Source: an uncultured Gallionellaceae bacterium
GTDB taxonomy: Bacteria > Pseudomonadota > Gammaproteobacteria > Burkholderiales > Sulfuricellaceae
Direction of reading: 5' to 3'
Length of the DNA stretch: 5,684 nt
Assembly (NCBI GenBank): GCA_937873435.1
Contig: CALMWM010000610.1
Span: 1 to 5,684 of the forward strand
The translations under genes were made by a program, and so were the position numbers. Below the pieces are notes generated by a model, which was not told the DNA's origin, ran no database searches, and was given only the letters and a program-made list of their open reading frames with translations. Shown here piece by piece: positions 1 to 4,575 of this stretch; the stretch's first letter is position 1; each line of letters opens with the position of its first letter.

Positions 1-63
1 CTAGAAACCTTAGTTGGACGGGATGGAGGGTGCGGTTTTTGCGAGCTTTCGCCTGACGGCGAA

Positions 64-96
64 ATGCCTGCTTACCCCATTTGGGGTGCAGGGCAT
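64..96. repeat. Hairpin, interrupted 14-bp stem
   Basis: ATGCC+TGC (64-71) pairs with GCA+GGCAT (88-96, one bulged G at 91). After two unpaired T, ACCCCA (74-79) pairs with TGGGGT (82-87). The result is a strong rod that is not followed by a T-tract, so it is not an obvious intrinsic terminator on the + strand. Confidence 0.6.
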
Positions 97-146
97 ACCC
101 GACAGCCTTGCGGCCTGGGTACAAGAGGCGCCACCCCCCATCCCAA

Positions 147-170
147 CCTTCCCCCGCAAGCGGGGGAAGG
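147..170. repeat. Perfect GC-rich palindrome, 11-bp arms
   Basis: CCTTCCCCCGC (147-157) and GCGGGGGAAGG (160-170) are exact reverse complements around AA. This type of 'CCCCCGCAAGCGGGGG' unit is typical of intergenic palindromic repeats found in many copies in proteobacterial genomes. The copy number cannot be seen from this window. Confidence 0.7.
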
Positions 171-181
171 GGCGATTGCCT

Positions 182-203
182 CCCCTCCCGTTTACGGGAG
201 GGG
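182..203. repeat. Perfect GC-rich palindrome, 10-bp arms
   Basis: CCCCTCCCGT (182-191) and ACGGGAGGGG (194-203) flank TT. It is similar in design to the neighbouring palindrome at 147-170 and 11 bp away from it, so the two look like tandem units of one repeat family. Confidence 0.7.
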
Positions 204-218
204 ATTGAGGGGGGGGCT

Positions 219-242
219 GGCTTGGAATGGCCGTTCCAAGCC
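219..242. repeat. Inverted repeat, 9-bp arms
   Basis: GGCTTGGAA (219-227) and TTCCAAGCC (234-242) are exact reverse complements around a 6-nt loop. The sequence differs from the C/G-run palindromes on either side. Confidence 0.6.
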
Positions 243-267
243 AAGGAGTTGCCAGCCCTCTCCCTAA

Positions 268-291
268 CCCTCTCCCACAAGTTGGAGAGGG
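268..291. repeat. Inverted repeat, 8-bp arms of the CCCTCTCC type
   Basis: CCCTCTCC (268-275) pairs with GGAGAGGG (284-291) across an 8-nt loop. The preceding CCCTCTCCCTAA (256-267) is a direct partial copy of the left arm, as is usual in such intergenic repeat clusters. Confidence 0.6.
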
Positions 292-301
292 AACGAACGC
301 C

Positions 302-322
302 CTCTCTCCCTCTGGGAGAGAG
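302..322. repeat. Perfect hairpin, 9-bp arms, triloop
   Basis: CTCTCTCCC (302-310) and GGGAGAGAG (314-322) flank TCT. This is a further unit of the pyrimidine/purine-arm palindromes. The following segment (about 326-353) carries a looser echo, ACCCT ... AGAGGGT. Confidence 0.65.
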
Positions 323-460
323 TTGCACCCTGAAGGGCATAAAGAGAGAGGGTTGCCGCCATGCGCCGCAAAAACCGTGCAATCTATCCCGTAGCGGATA
401 TACCAATCGGGTGAAACGGAAAATCATGAAGAGATTTATGGGGATCACGCTGTTAAATAT

Positions 461-480
461 TCAGTTGAGCGGTCAACTGA
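461..480. repeat. Perfect 8-bp palindrome abutting the right inverted end
   Basis: TCAGTTGA (461-468) and TCAACTGA (473-480) flank GCGG. It sits in an AT-richer stretch and directly adjoins the inverted end at 480-489, about 75 bp upstream of the ampG start. It may be the tip of the element's terminal repeat, a regulator-binding operator for ampG, or a hairpin in the ampG leader. No T-tract follows it, so an intrinsic terminator is unlikely. Confidence 0.5.
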
Positions 481-556
481 GGTTTCTAGGTTAGACAGCA
501 TTTTGACACAGGCGGGCGCTCGCTCAAAGCCGGGGTTTCGGGTAAGGTGGCGGCCT

Positions 557-1831
557 ATGCGAATTCTTCAGCCTACAACGTCGTTGCGCGAGGCCCTGTG
601 CAACCGGCGCATGTTGATCTGCATCTTTACCGGTTTCACTTCCGGCTTGCCGCTGTACATCCTGATCAGCCTGTTGCCGGCGTGGTTGCGCTCGGAGCAG
701 GTCGATCTCAAGTCCATCGGGCTGTTCGCGCTGATCCAGTTGCCCTATACCTGGAAATTCCTGTGGGCGCCGCTGCTCGACCGTTACATCTGGCCCCTGC
801 TGGGGCGGCGGCGCGGCTGGATGCTGTTGTCGCAACTGGCGCTGCTGATTTCGCTGCCGCTGTTCGGCTGGCTGGAACCGAAACTGGATTTGTGGACGAT
901 TGCCTACCTGGCGGCGGCGGTGGCATTCTTTTCCGCGACCCAGGACGTGGTGGTCGACGCCTACCGCCGCGAAATCCTGTTCGATGTGGAATTGGGGCTG
1001 GGTAACGCGATACACGTCAACGCTTACCGTATCGCCGGGCTGATCCCCGGCTCTCTGTCGCTGATCCTGGCCGATCATTTGCCGTGGAGCAGCGTGTTCC
1101 TGATCACCGCGTTGTTCATGCTGCCCGGCATCGCGATGACCTTGCGCGTGAGCGAACCCGAACTGGCCAAGGCCACCCCGAAAACCCTGCGCCAGGCGGT
1201 GATCGAGCCGTTCCACGAATTCGTCACGCGTGAGGGCTGGCGCGCGGCCTTGCTGATCCTCGCCTTCACCTTCTTCTACAAGCTCGGCGACAGCATGGCC
1301 ACGGCGTTGGCCACACCGTTCTATCTCGACATGGGCTTCAGCAAGTCGGAAATCGGCTTGATCGCCAAGCACGCCGGGCTGTGGCCGAGCGTGATCGGCG
1401 GACTGCTGGGCGGGATCTGGATGATCCGCCTGGGCATCAACCGTGCGTTGTGGCTGTTCGGCGTGGTGCAGGTGGTGTCGATCCTGGGTTTCGCCTGGCT
1501 CGCCCAAGTCGGCAACAATCCGCTGTTGCTCGCCGCAGTGATCGGTTTCGAGGCGCTCGGCGTGGGACTGGGGACGACCGCCTTCGTTGCCTTCATTGCC
1601 CGTGCCACCCACCCGCTCTATACCGCTACCCAGTTTGCGCTATTTACCAGCCTGGCGGCGGTGCCGCGCACTTTCGCCAACGCCGCCACCGGCTATCTGG
1701 TCGAGAGCCTGGGCTGGTCCGGTTTCTTCCTGCTCTGTACCGTGCTGGCTTTGCCGGGGATGTTGCTATTGATGAAGGTGGCGCCGTGGCGGGAGCGGGA
1801 CTCCGAGGCGGGAGCCGACAGCGGCCAATAA
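557..1831 (+). CDS. ampG: AmpG-type muropeptide permease (major facilitator superfamily)
   Basis: Predicted 424-residue inner-membrane transporter. AmpG proteins import anhydromuropeptides (GlcNAc-anhMurNAc peptides) from periplasm to cytoplasm for cell-wall recycling, which also feeds AmpR/AmpC signalling where present. Visible family features are an N-terminal GFTSGLPLY (about 25-34), WKFLWAPLLDRY (66-77), GRRRGW (83-88), SATQDVVVDAYRREIL (126-141), YKLGDSMA (241-248) and TATQFAL (356-362). All have close counterparts in Escherichia coli AmpG as I remember it. Hydrophobic segments are spread throughout, consistent with about 12 membrane helices. E. coli AmpG (491 aa) is longer, and the extra C-terminal part is missing here. 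I chose ATG 557 because GTAAGGTGG lies a few bases upstream and the family N-terminus begins here. A TTG at 503 would add 18 Arg-rich residues with no homologous look. No beta-lactamase or AmpR gene is nearby, so a recycling role is the safer inference. Confidence 0.92.
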   Translation: MRILQPTTSLREALCNRRMLICIFTGFTSGLPLYILISLLPAWLRSEQVDLKSIGLFALIQLPYTWKFLWAPLLDRYIWPLLGRRRGWMLLSQLALLISLPLFGWLEPKLDLWTIAYLAAAVAFFSATQDVVVDAYRREILFDVELGLGNAIHVNAYRIAGLIPGSLSLILADHLPWSSVFLITALFMLPGIAMTLRVSEPELAKATPKTLRQAVIEPFHEFVTREGWRAALLILAFTFFYKLGDSMATALATPFYLDMGFSKSEIGLIAKHAGLWPSVIGGLLGGIWMIRLGINRALWLFGVVQVVSILGFAWLAQVGNNPLLLAAVIGFEALGVGLGTTAFVAFIARATHPLYTATQFALFTSLAAVPRTFANAATGYLVESLGWSGFFLLCTVLALPGMLLLMKVAPWRERDSEAGADSGQ

Positions 1832-1910
1832 TCCGCGATTCATGTAAAATGCAAAAAACAATCGGCCGATGACGCCTGAGTCAAGAGGCCGCTTTGAACT
1901 CGAAGCTGCA

Positions 1911-1920
1911 AAGGGGAGGG
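1911..1920 (+). promoter_or_regulatory. Purine-rich Shine-Dalgarno of the 136-codon gene
   Basis: AAGGGGAGGG precedes ATG 1931. The GGAG core ends about 12 nt before the start, which is rather far. No better start codon lies closer in frame, so this site supports the chosen start. The 99 bp between ampG and this gene contain no clear terminator or sigma70 promoter that I can see. Confidence 0.5.
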
Positions 1921-1930
1921 ACTCGGGATC

Positions 1931-2341
1931 ATGGCATATGAAATCGTCTGGGAATCGCGCGGCGCATACAAGCGCTACTTTGGTCACGTGACCGACGAAG
2001 AGTTGATGCAGAGCCTCATCAAGATCGAAAGCGATCCGCGCTTCGACGATATTCGTTACGTGATCAACGATTTCCTCGAAGTCGAAGGTTTTGCGGTTTC
2101 GGAAGACAGCGTACGCGTGCTCTCCGCTCTCGACAATGCGGCTGCGTCCTCCAACCCCAACATCCGGATCGCCATCGTCGCCACCGACTTGCAGATCCAG
2201 GCCCTGGCCGAGTTGTATGCCGGCTCGCCCCTGAATGTCTATCCCACCGATATTTTCTTAAATTCCGGCGCGGCAAGGGCGTGGTTGGCGTCTGCTCCGC
2301 CGCAAGCCGATTTCCGCATACGCTATAACACCCAGTCGTAA
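1931..2341 (+). CDS. Conserved hypothetical protein, possible SpoIIAA/STAS-like small domain
   Basis: Predicted soluble, acidic protein of 136 residues with no signal peptide or membrane segment. It starts MAYEIVWESRGAYKRYFG and contains ESDPRFDDIRYVINDFLEVEG (about 33-53), an alanine-rich helix, and a strand-like NIRIAIVATD (76-85). The pattern of an N-terminal beta hairpin ('fully expressed then a helix'), the RYVINDF strand and a late IAIVATD strand resembles small SpoIIAA-like/STAS-fold proteins common as uncharacterised genes in betaproteobacteria. I assign no function. No conserved phosphorylatable serine of the anti-sigma-antagonist type can be pointed to with confidence. Codon use matches its neighbours. 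It lies 99 bp after ampG in the same direction, and its last 19 bp overlap the end of the opposite-strand xthA gene. Confidence 0.8.
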   Translation: MAYEIVWESRGAYKRYFGHVTDEELMQSLIKIESDPRFDDIRYVINDFLEVEGFAVSEDSVRVLSALDNAAASSNPNIRIAIVATDLQIQALAELYAGSPLNVYPTDIFLNSGAARAWLASAPPQADFRIRYNTQS

Positions 2342-3102
2342 TCCACCGTCAGCGGCGCATGGTCGGAAAAGCGGGTTTCCTTCCATACAACGGCGTTGCT
2401 GGCGGTCGCGGTGATGGCCGGCGTGGCGATCTGGTAGTCGATGCGCCAACCGACATTCTTGGCCCATGCCTGGCCGCGGTTCGACCACCAGGTGTAGGCT
2501 TCCTCGGTGGTGTCGGGATATAAGCGGCGATACACGTCCACCCAGCCGAAGTCGGCGAAAACTCCGCCCAGCCAGGCGCGTTCTTCGGGCAGGAAGCCGG
2601 AGTTCTTGCGGTTGCCTTTCCAGTTCTTGAGGTCGATTTCCTGGTGGGCGATGTTCCAGTCGCCGCACAGCACGATTTCGCGCCCGCTGGCGATCAGCTC
2701 GCGCAAATGGGGGTGGAAACGTTCCATGAAGCTGAATTTGGCGGCCTGGCGTTCTTCGCTGCTGGAGCCGGAAGGCAGGTACAGCGATACCACGCTTAAA
2801 TTGCCGAAATCGCAGCGCAGGTAGCGCCCTTCCGCGTCGATGTCGGCGATGCCCAGTCCCTCGATCACTTGGTCGGGCGGGCGGCGAGCATAAATTCCCA
2901 CGCCGCTGTAACCTTTTTTCTCGGCGCAATGAAAAAAGCCGTGCCAGCCGTCCGGCGCGGCCAGTGCGGGCGACAGGTCGGCAGTCTGGGCTTTGAGCTC
3001 TTGCACGCAGACGATGTCGGCATTTTGCGCCGCCAGCCAGTCGAAAAATCCCTTGCTAGCGGCAGAGCGGATTCCATTGAAATTCAGCGTTATAATGCGC
3101 AT
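2323..3102 (-). CDS. xthA: Exodeoxyribonuclease III (AP endonuclease, EEP family)
   Basis: Predicted 259-residue Mg2+-dependent exonuclease III. The family removes nucleotides 3'->5' from duplex DNA and cleaves 5' to abasic sites in base-excision repair. Catalytic landmarks of the endonuclease/exonuclease/phosphatase fold are all present: LNFNGIR (6-12, metal/phosphate Asn7), QELKAQ (34-39, metal-binding Glu35), SLYLPSG (106-112, Tyr108), CGDWNIAH (146-153, Asp148 and Asn150), GWRIDYQI (218-225, Asp222) and the terminal SDHAPL (246-251, Asp247-His248 pair). The length is close to that of E. coli Xth (268 aa), so the gene is complete. The ATG at 3102 gives the canonical N-terminus MRIITLNFNG, and a GTGGA element lies upstream on this strand. 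The gene is divergent from pyrE across 27 bp and convergent with the hypothetical gene, with a 19-bp overlap of 3' ends. Confidence 0.97.
   Translation of the reverse strand: MRIITLNFNGIRSAASKGFFDWLAAQNADIVCVQELKAQTADLSPALAAPDGWHGFFHCAEKKGYSGVGIYARRPPDQVIEGLGIADIDAEGRYLRCDFGNLSVVSLYLPSGSSSEERQAAKFSFMERFHPHLRELIASGREIVLCGDWNIAHQEIDLKNWKGNRKNSGFLPEERAWLGGVFADFGWVDVYRRLYPDTTEEAYTWWSNRGQAWAKNVGWRIDYQIATPAITATASNAVVWKETRFSDHAPLTVDYDWVL
3091..3096 (+). promoter_or_regulatory. Perfect -10 hexamer, probable pyrE promoter
   Basis: TATAAT matches the sigma70 -10 consensus exactly and lies 34 bp before the pyrE start codon, inside codons 3-4 of the opposite-strand xthA gene. I see no convincing -35 at 16-18 bp spacing (CGGATT at 3068 is the positional candidate) and no extended -10 TG. 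Transcription would start near 3103 and give a leader under 30 nt. That is too short for the classical pyrE attenuator of enterics. Confidence 0.5.
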
Positions 3103-3114
3103 ACGATTTTTTCC

Positions 3115-3143
3115 ACGTTAGATTTCACGATGTCAGACTTCAA
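3115..3143 (-). promoter_or_regulatory. Weak candidate xthA promoter inside the start of pyrE
   Basis: On the minus strand, TTGAAG (plus-strand 3138-3143) is separated by exactly 17 bp from TAACGT (3115-3120). The -35 is reasonable and the -10 is poor. With only 27 bp between the two start codons, an xthA promoter is expected to overlap pyrE, which is the main reason to note it. Confidence 0.22.
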
Positions 3144-3777
3144 GCAGGATTTCATTCGCTTCGCCATCGACAGCCAGGTTCTGTGTTTCGGCGAATTCAA
3201 GACCAAGGCCGGGCGTCTCAGCCCGTATTTCTTCAATACCGGCTTGTTCAACGACGGCTCGTCCCTGCGCCAATTGGGGCAATTTTACGCGAAAGCGATT
3301 CTCTCCGCGGGGCTGCAATTCGACATCCTGTTCGGCCCGGCCTACAAGGGCATTCCGCTGGTGGCGGCGGTCGCCATCGCGCTGGCCGAGCAGGGGCACA
3401 ACCTGCCGTTTGCCTTCAACCGCAAGGAAGCCAAGGATCACGGCGAAGGCGGAACGCTAGTCGGGGCACCCTTGAGTGGGCGGGTGTTGATCGTCGACGA
3501 CGTGATTTCGGCGGGTACTTCGGTGCGCGAATCGGTGGCGCTGATCCAAGCCGGCGGCGCCACGCCGTGCGGCGTGATGATCGCGCTCGACCGCCAGGAA
3601 CGCGGCAGCGGCGAGTTGTCGGCAGTGCAGGAAGTGACCCGGCATTACGGTTTGCCGGTGACCGGGATCGTCACCTTGACGGATATCGTCGCGTACTTGC
3701 GCAGCCGCTCGGATATGGCCGAGAATTTACACGCGGTTTTGCGCTATCGGGAACAATATGGGATTTCGGGAGAATAA
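3130..3777 (+). CDS. pyrE: Orotate phosphoribosyltransferase
   Basis: Predicted 215-residue cytoplasmic enzyme converting orotate and PRPP to orotidine 5'-monophosphate and pyrophosphate, the fifth step of de novo UMP synthesis. Family signatures are LCFGEFKTKAGRLSPYFFN (18-36, the PRPP/orotate-binding Lys26 and Phe-Phe), GPAYKGIPL (69-77), the catalytic flexible loop FNRKEAKDHGEGG (96-108, with Arg98, Lys99, Lys102 and His104) and the PRPP-binding VLIVDDVISAGTS (119-131). Length and sequence are very close to E. coli PyrE (213 aa). An in-frame ATG at 2869 would add 87 residues that run antisense through xthA, so ATG 3130, where homology begins, is the start. The upstream Shine-Dalgarno is weak (TTAGA). 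The gene is followed after one nucleotide by the DUF4124 gene, implying one transcript. Confidence 0.98.
   Translation: MSDFKQDFIRFAIDSQVLCFGEFKTKAGRLSPYFFNTGLFNDGSSLRQLGQFYAKAILSAGLQFDILFGPAYKGIPLVAAVAIALAEQGHNLPFAFNRKEAKDHGEGGTLVGAPLSGRVLIVDDVISAGTSVRESVALIQAGGATPCGVMIALDRQERGSGELSAVQEVTRHYGLPVTGIVTLTDIVAYLRSRSDMAENLHAVLRYREQYGISGE
3768..3773 (+). promoter_or_regulatory. Ribosome binding site of the DUF4124 gene, inside the end of pyrE
   Basis: GGGAGA lies 5 nt before ATG 3779 and overlaps the last pyrE codons. It decides the start of the downstream gene: the alternative in-frame ATG at 3758 has no such element and would spoil the signal peptide by placing MGFRENN in front of it. Confidence 0.7.
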
Positions 3778-3778
3778 T

Positions 3779-4387
3779 ATGCGCGTCTTGATTGCTTTGA
3801 TGTTGTTGACTGTTGCCAGCTTGCTGGCGGGCGCCGGCACTATCAAGAAATGGGTGGATGAACGCGGTGTGACTCATTACGGCGATTCGATCCCGCCGCA
3901 ATACGTGAATCAGGGCAGCACGGAAATGAGTGCGCAGGGTATCGTGGTCAAGAAACACGAACGCGCCATGACGCAGGAAGAGCGCAAGGCGCTGGAAGAA
4001 GAGCGGGTGCGCCAGCAAGAGGCGCAACAAAAAGAAATCGAGCAGCAACGGCATGACACGGCCTTGCTCAACACCTATACCAGCGAAAAGGAAATCGACC
4101 TGGCGCGCGACCGCAATATGCAGCAGGCCGAGGTGCAGTCCAAGAGCGCCGAACTGCGTCTCAAGCAGACCGAGGAGCGTCTTGCCAGGCTGCGCAAACA
4201 GGCCGAGGGCGCGAGCAAATCCGGCAAGCCGGTTCCCGCCGACTTGCGACAGGATATCGCCGATGCCGAACGCGAAACCCGGCATTTGCAAGAGAGCATC
4301 CTGCAAAAAAAGAAGGATATGGATGCGATTCGCCTCAAATTCGATACGGATAAGCAACGGTTTCGCGATTTGACACTAAAAAAATAA
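3779..4387 (+). CDS. Secreted DUF4124-domain protein with long coiled coil
   Basis: Predicted 202-residue envelope protein. Residues 1-20 (MRVLIALMLLTVASLLAGAG) form a signal peptide with a likely signal-peptidase cut around 19-21. A short DUF4124 motif follows, TIKKWVDERGVTHYGDSIPP (21-40), with the family's aromatic 'K-W-V-D-x-x-G-x-x-H-Y-x-D' pattern. Residues about 60-200 are highly charged and rich in Glu, Gln, Arg and Lys with heptad-like spacing, broken by SKSGKPVPADL (147-157), and are probably two coiled-coil helices. No enzyme motif or membrane anchor is seen. The family's function is unknown and I do not assign one. The start one nucleotide after the pyrE stop implies translational coupling. 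No clear intrinsic terminator follows, and the next promoter begins 37 bp downstream. Confidence 0.9.
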   Translation: MRVLIALMLLTVASLLAGAGTIKKWVDERGVTHYGDSIPPQYVNQGSTEMSAQGIVVKKHERAMTQEERKALEEERVRQQEAQQKEIEQQRHDTALLNTYTSEKEIDLARDRNMQQAEVQSKSAELRLKQTEERLARLRKQAEGASKSGKPVPADLRQDIADAERETRHLQESILQKKKDMDAIRLKFDTDKQRFRDLTLKK

Positions 4388-4424
4388 CCTGACTTTCGCT
4401 GGGTATATATAACTTTTGCAGGCA

Positions 4425-4452
4425 TTGACAAATGTCAGGCTGCGACTAAAAT
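4425..4452 (+). promoter_or_regulatory. Strong sigma70-type promoter for the riboswitch/chemoreceptor transcript
   Basis: TTGACA (4425-4430, perfect -35) and TAAAAT (4447-4452, 5 of 6 to the -10 consensus) are spaced by 16 bp. Transcription would start near 4459, about 20 nt before the riboswitch aptamer, which is the expected arrangement. An imperfect dyad, TGACA-AA-TGTCA (4426-4437) with outer GCAG/CTGC arms (4418-4421, 4440-4443), overlaps the -35 and could be an operator. Confidence 0.75.
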
Positions 4453-4479
4453 CCCACTTTAATGTGTAAAGTAAATTAA

Positions 4480-4575
4480 GTCCTGCTAAAGGCTACCCCG
4501 TTCGAAAGACGGGGACGCAAAGTTCCGATCTACCGGGCAAGCCCCATGATTGCGGAATTGCCGGGTAAGGTGGAG
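4480..4575 (+). ncRNA. Cyclic di-GMP class I (GEMM-I) riboswitch aptamer
   Basis: The leader contains the hallmark core of the GEMM-I family. AAAGGCTACCCC leads into a stem closed by a C-G pair and a GAAA tetraloop (4504-4507), then the nearly invariant GGGACGCAAAG (4512-4522). CCCCG (4496-4500) pairs with CGGGG (4510-4514), with one bulged U below the loop. A second arm follows: TACCGGGCAA (4531-4540) pairs with TTGCCGGGTA (4558-4567) with a single G-G mismatch. In the known Vibrio Vc2 structure the tetraloop docks into this second arm, and cyclic di-GMP sits at the three-helix junction. The closing P1 helix is short and its ends are not exact here. Position just after a strong promoter and upstream of a chemoreceptor gene fits the family's known targets (motility and chemotaxis). 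Outer boundaries are approximate. Confidence 0.88.

Larger units (their letters stand above)
1..489. mobile_element. Possible non-autonomous mobile element (MITE-like) or repeat island bounded by inverted ends
   Basis: The first ten bases, CTAGAAACCT, are repeated exactly in inverted orientation at 480-489 (AGGTTTCTAG). Beyond that, the left end and the reverse complement of the right end agree at 17 of the first 20 positions. The roughly 450 bp between them are filled with GC-rich hairpins and no credible gene, which is the architecture of a non-autonomous element. Short open frames here (for example from 14, 64 and 81) run through the hairpins, have low-complexity Pro/Arg/Ser-rich translations and lack good ribosome binding sites. 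The left end coincides with the window edge, so any target-site duplication cannot be checked. The two ends could instead be separate copies of a dispersed palindromic repeat. Confidence 0.35.

Noticed and set aside
81..494. Plus-strand open frame of 137 codons upstream of ampG
   Set aside because: It runs straight through the palindrome cluster, its translation is low-complexity and repeat-derived, and it has no ribosome binding site. Overlapping frames at 14 and 64 are equally open.
426..494. 22-codon frame MKRFMGITLLNIQLSGQLRFLG just before ampG
   Set aside because: It is very short, lacks a convincing Shine-Dalgarno and overlaps the palindrome and the inverted end. Nothing marks it as a real leader peptide.
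503..508. TTGACA upstream of ampG as a -35 element
   Set aside because: No AT-rich -10 occurs at 15-19 bp spacing. The following sequence is GC-rich.
524..1612. Minus-strand open frame of 362 codons opposite ampG
   Set aside because: It is antisense to a clearly homologous transporter. The translation is Gln/Arg/Pro-rich without domain character, which is usual for the mirror frame of GC-rich coding DNA.
2869..3129. N-terminal extension of pyrE by 87 codons from ATG 2869
   Set aside because: It would lie antisense within xthA. PyrE homology starts at ATG 3130 and the resulting 215 residues match the family length.
3671..4357. Minus-strand open frame of 228 codons opposite the DUF4124 gene
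   Set aside because: It is the mirror of a charged coiled-coil gene, which naturally yields Leu/Phe-rich antisense translations. It has no supporting context.
4388..4439. CCTGAC ... GTCAGG inverted repeat after the DUF4124 gene as a terminator
   Set aside because: The arms are 6 bp and 40 nt apart with no T-tract, and the right arm lies in the next promoter.
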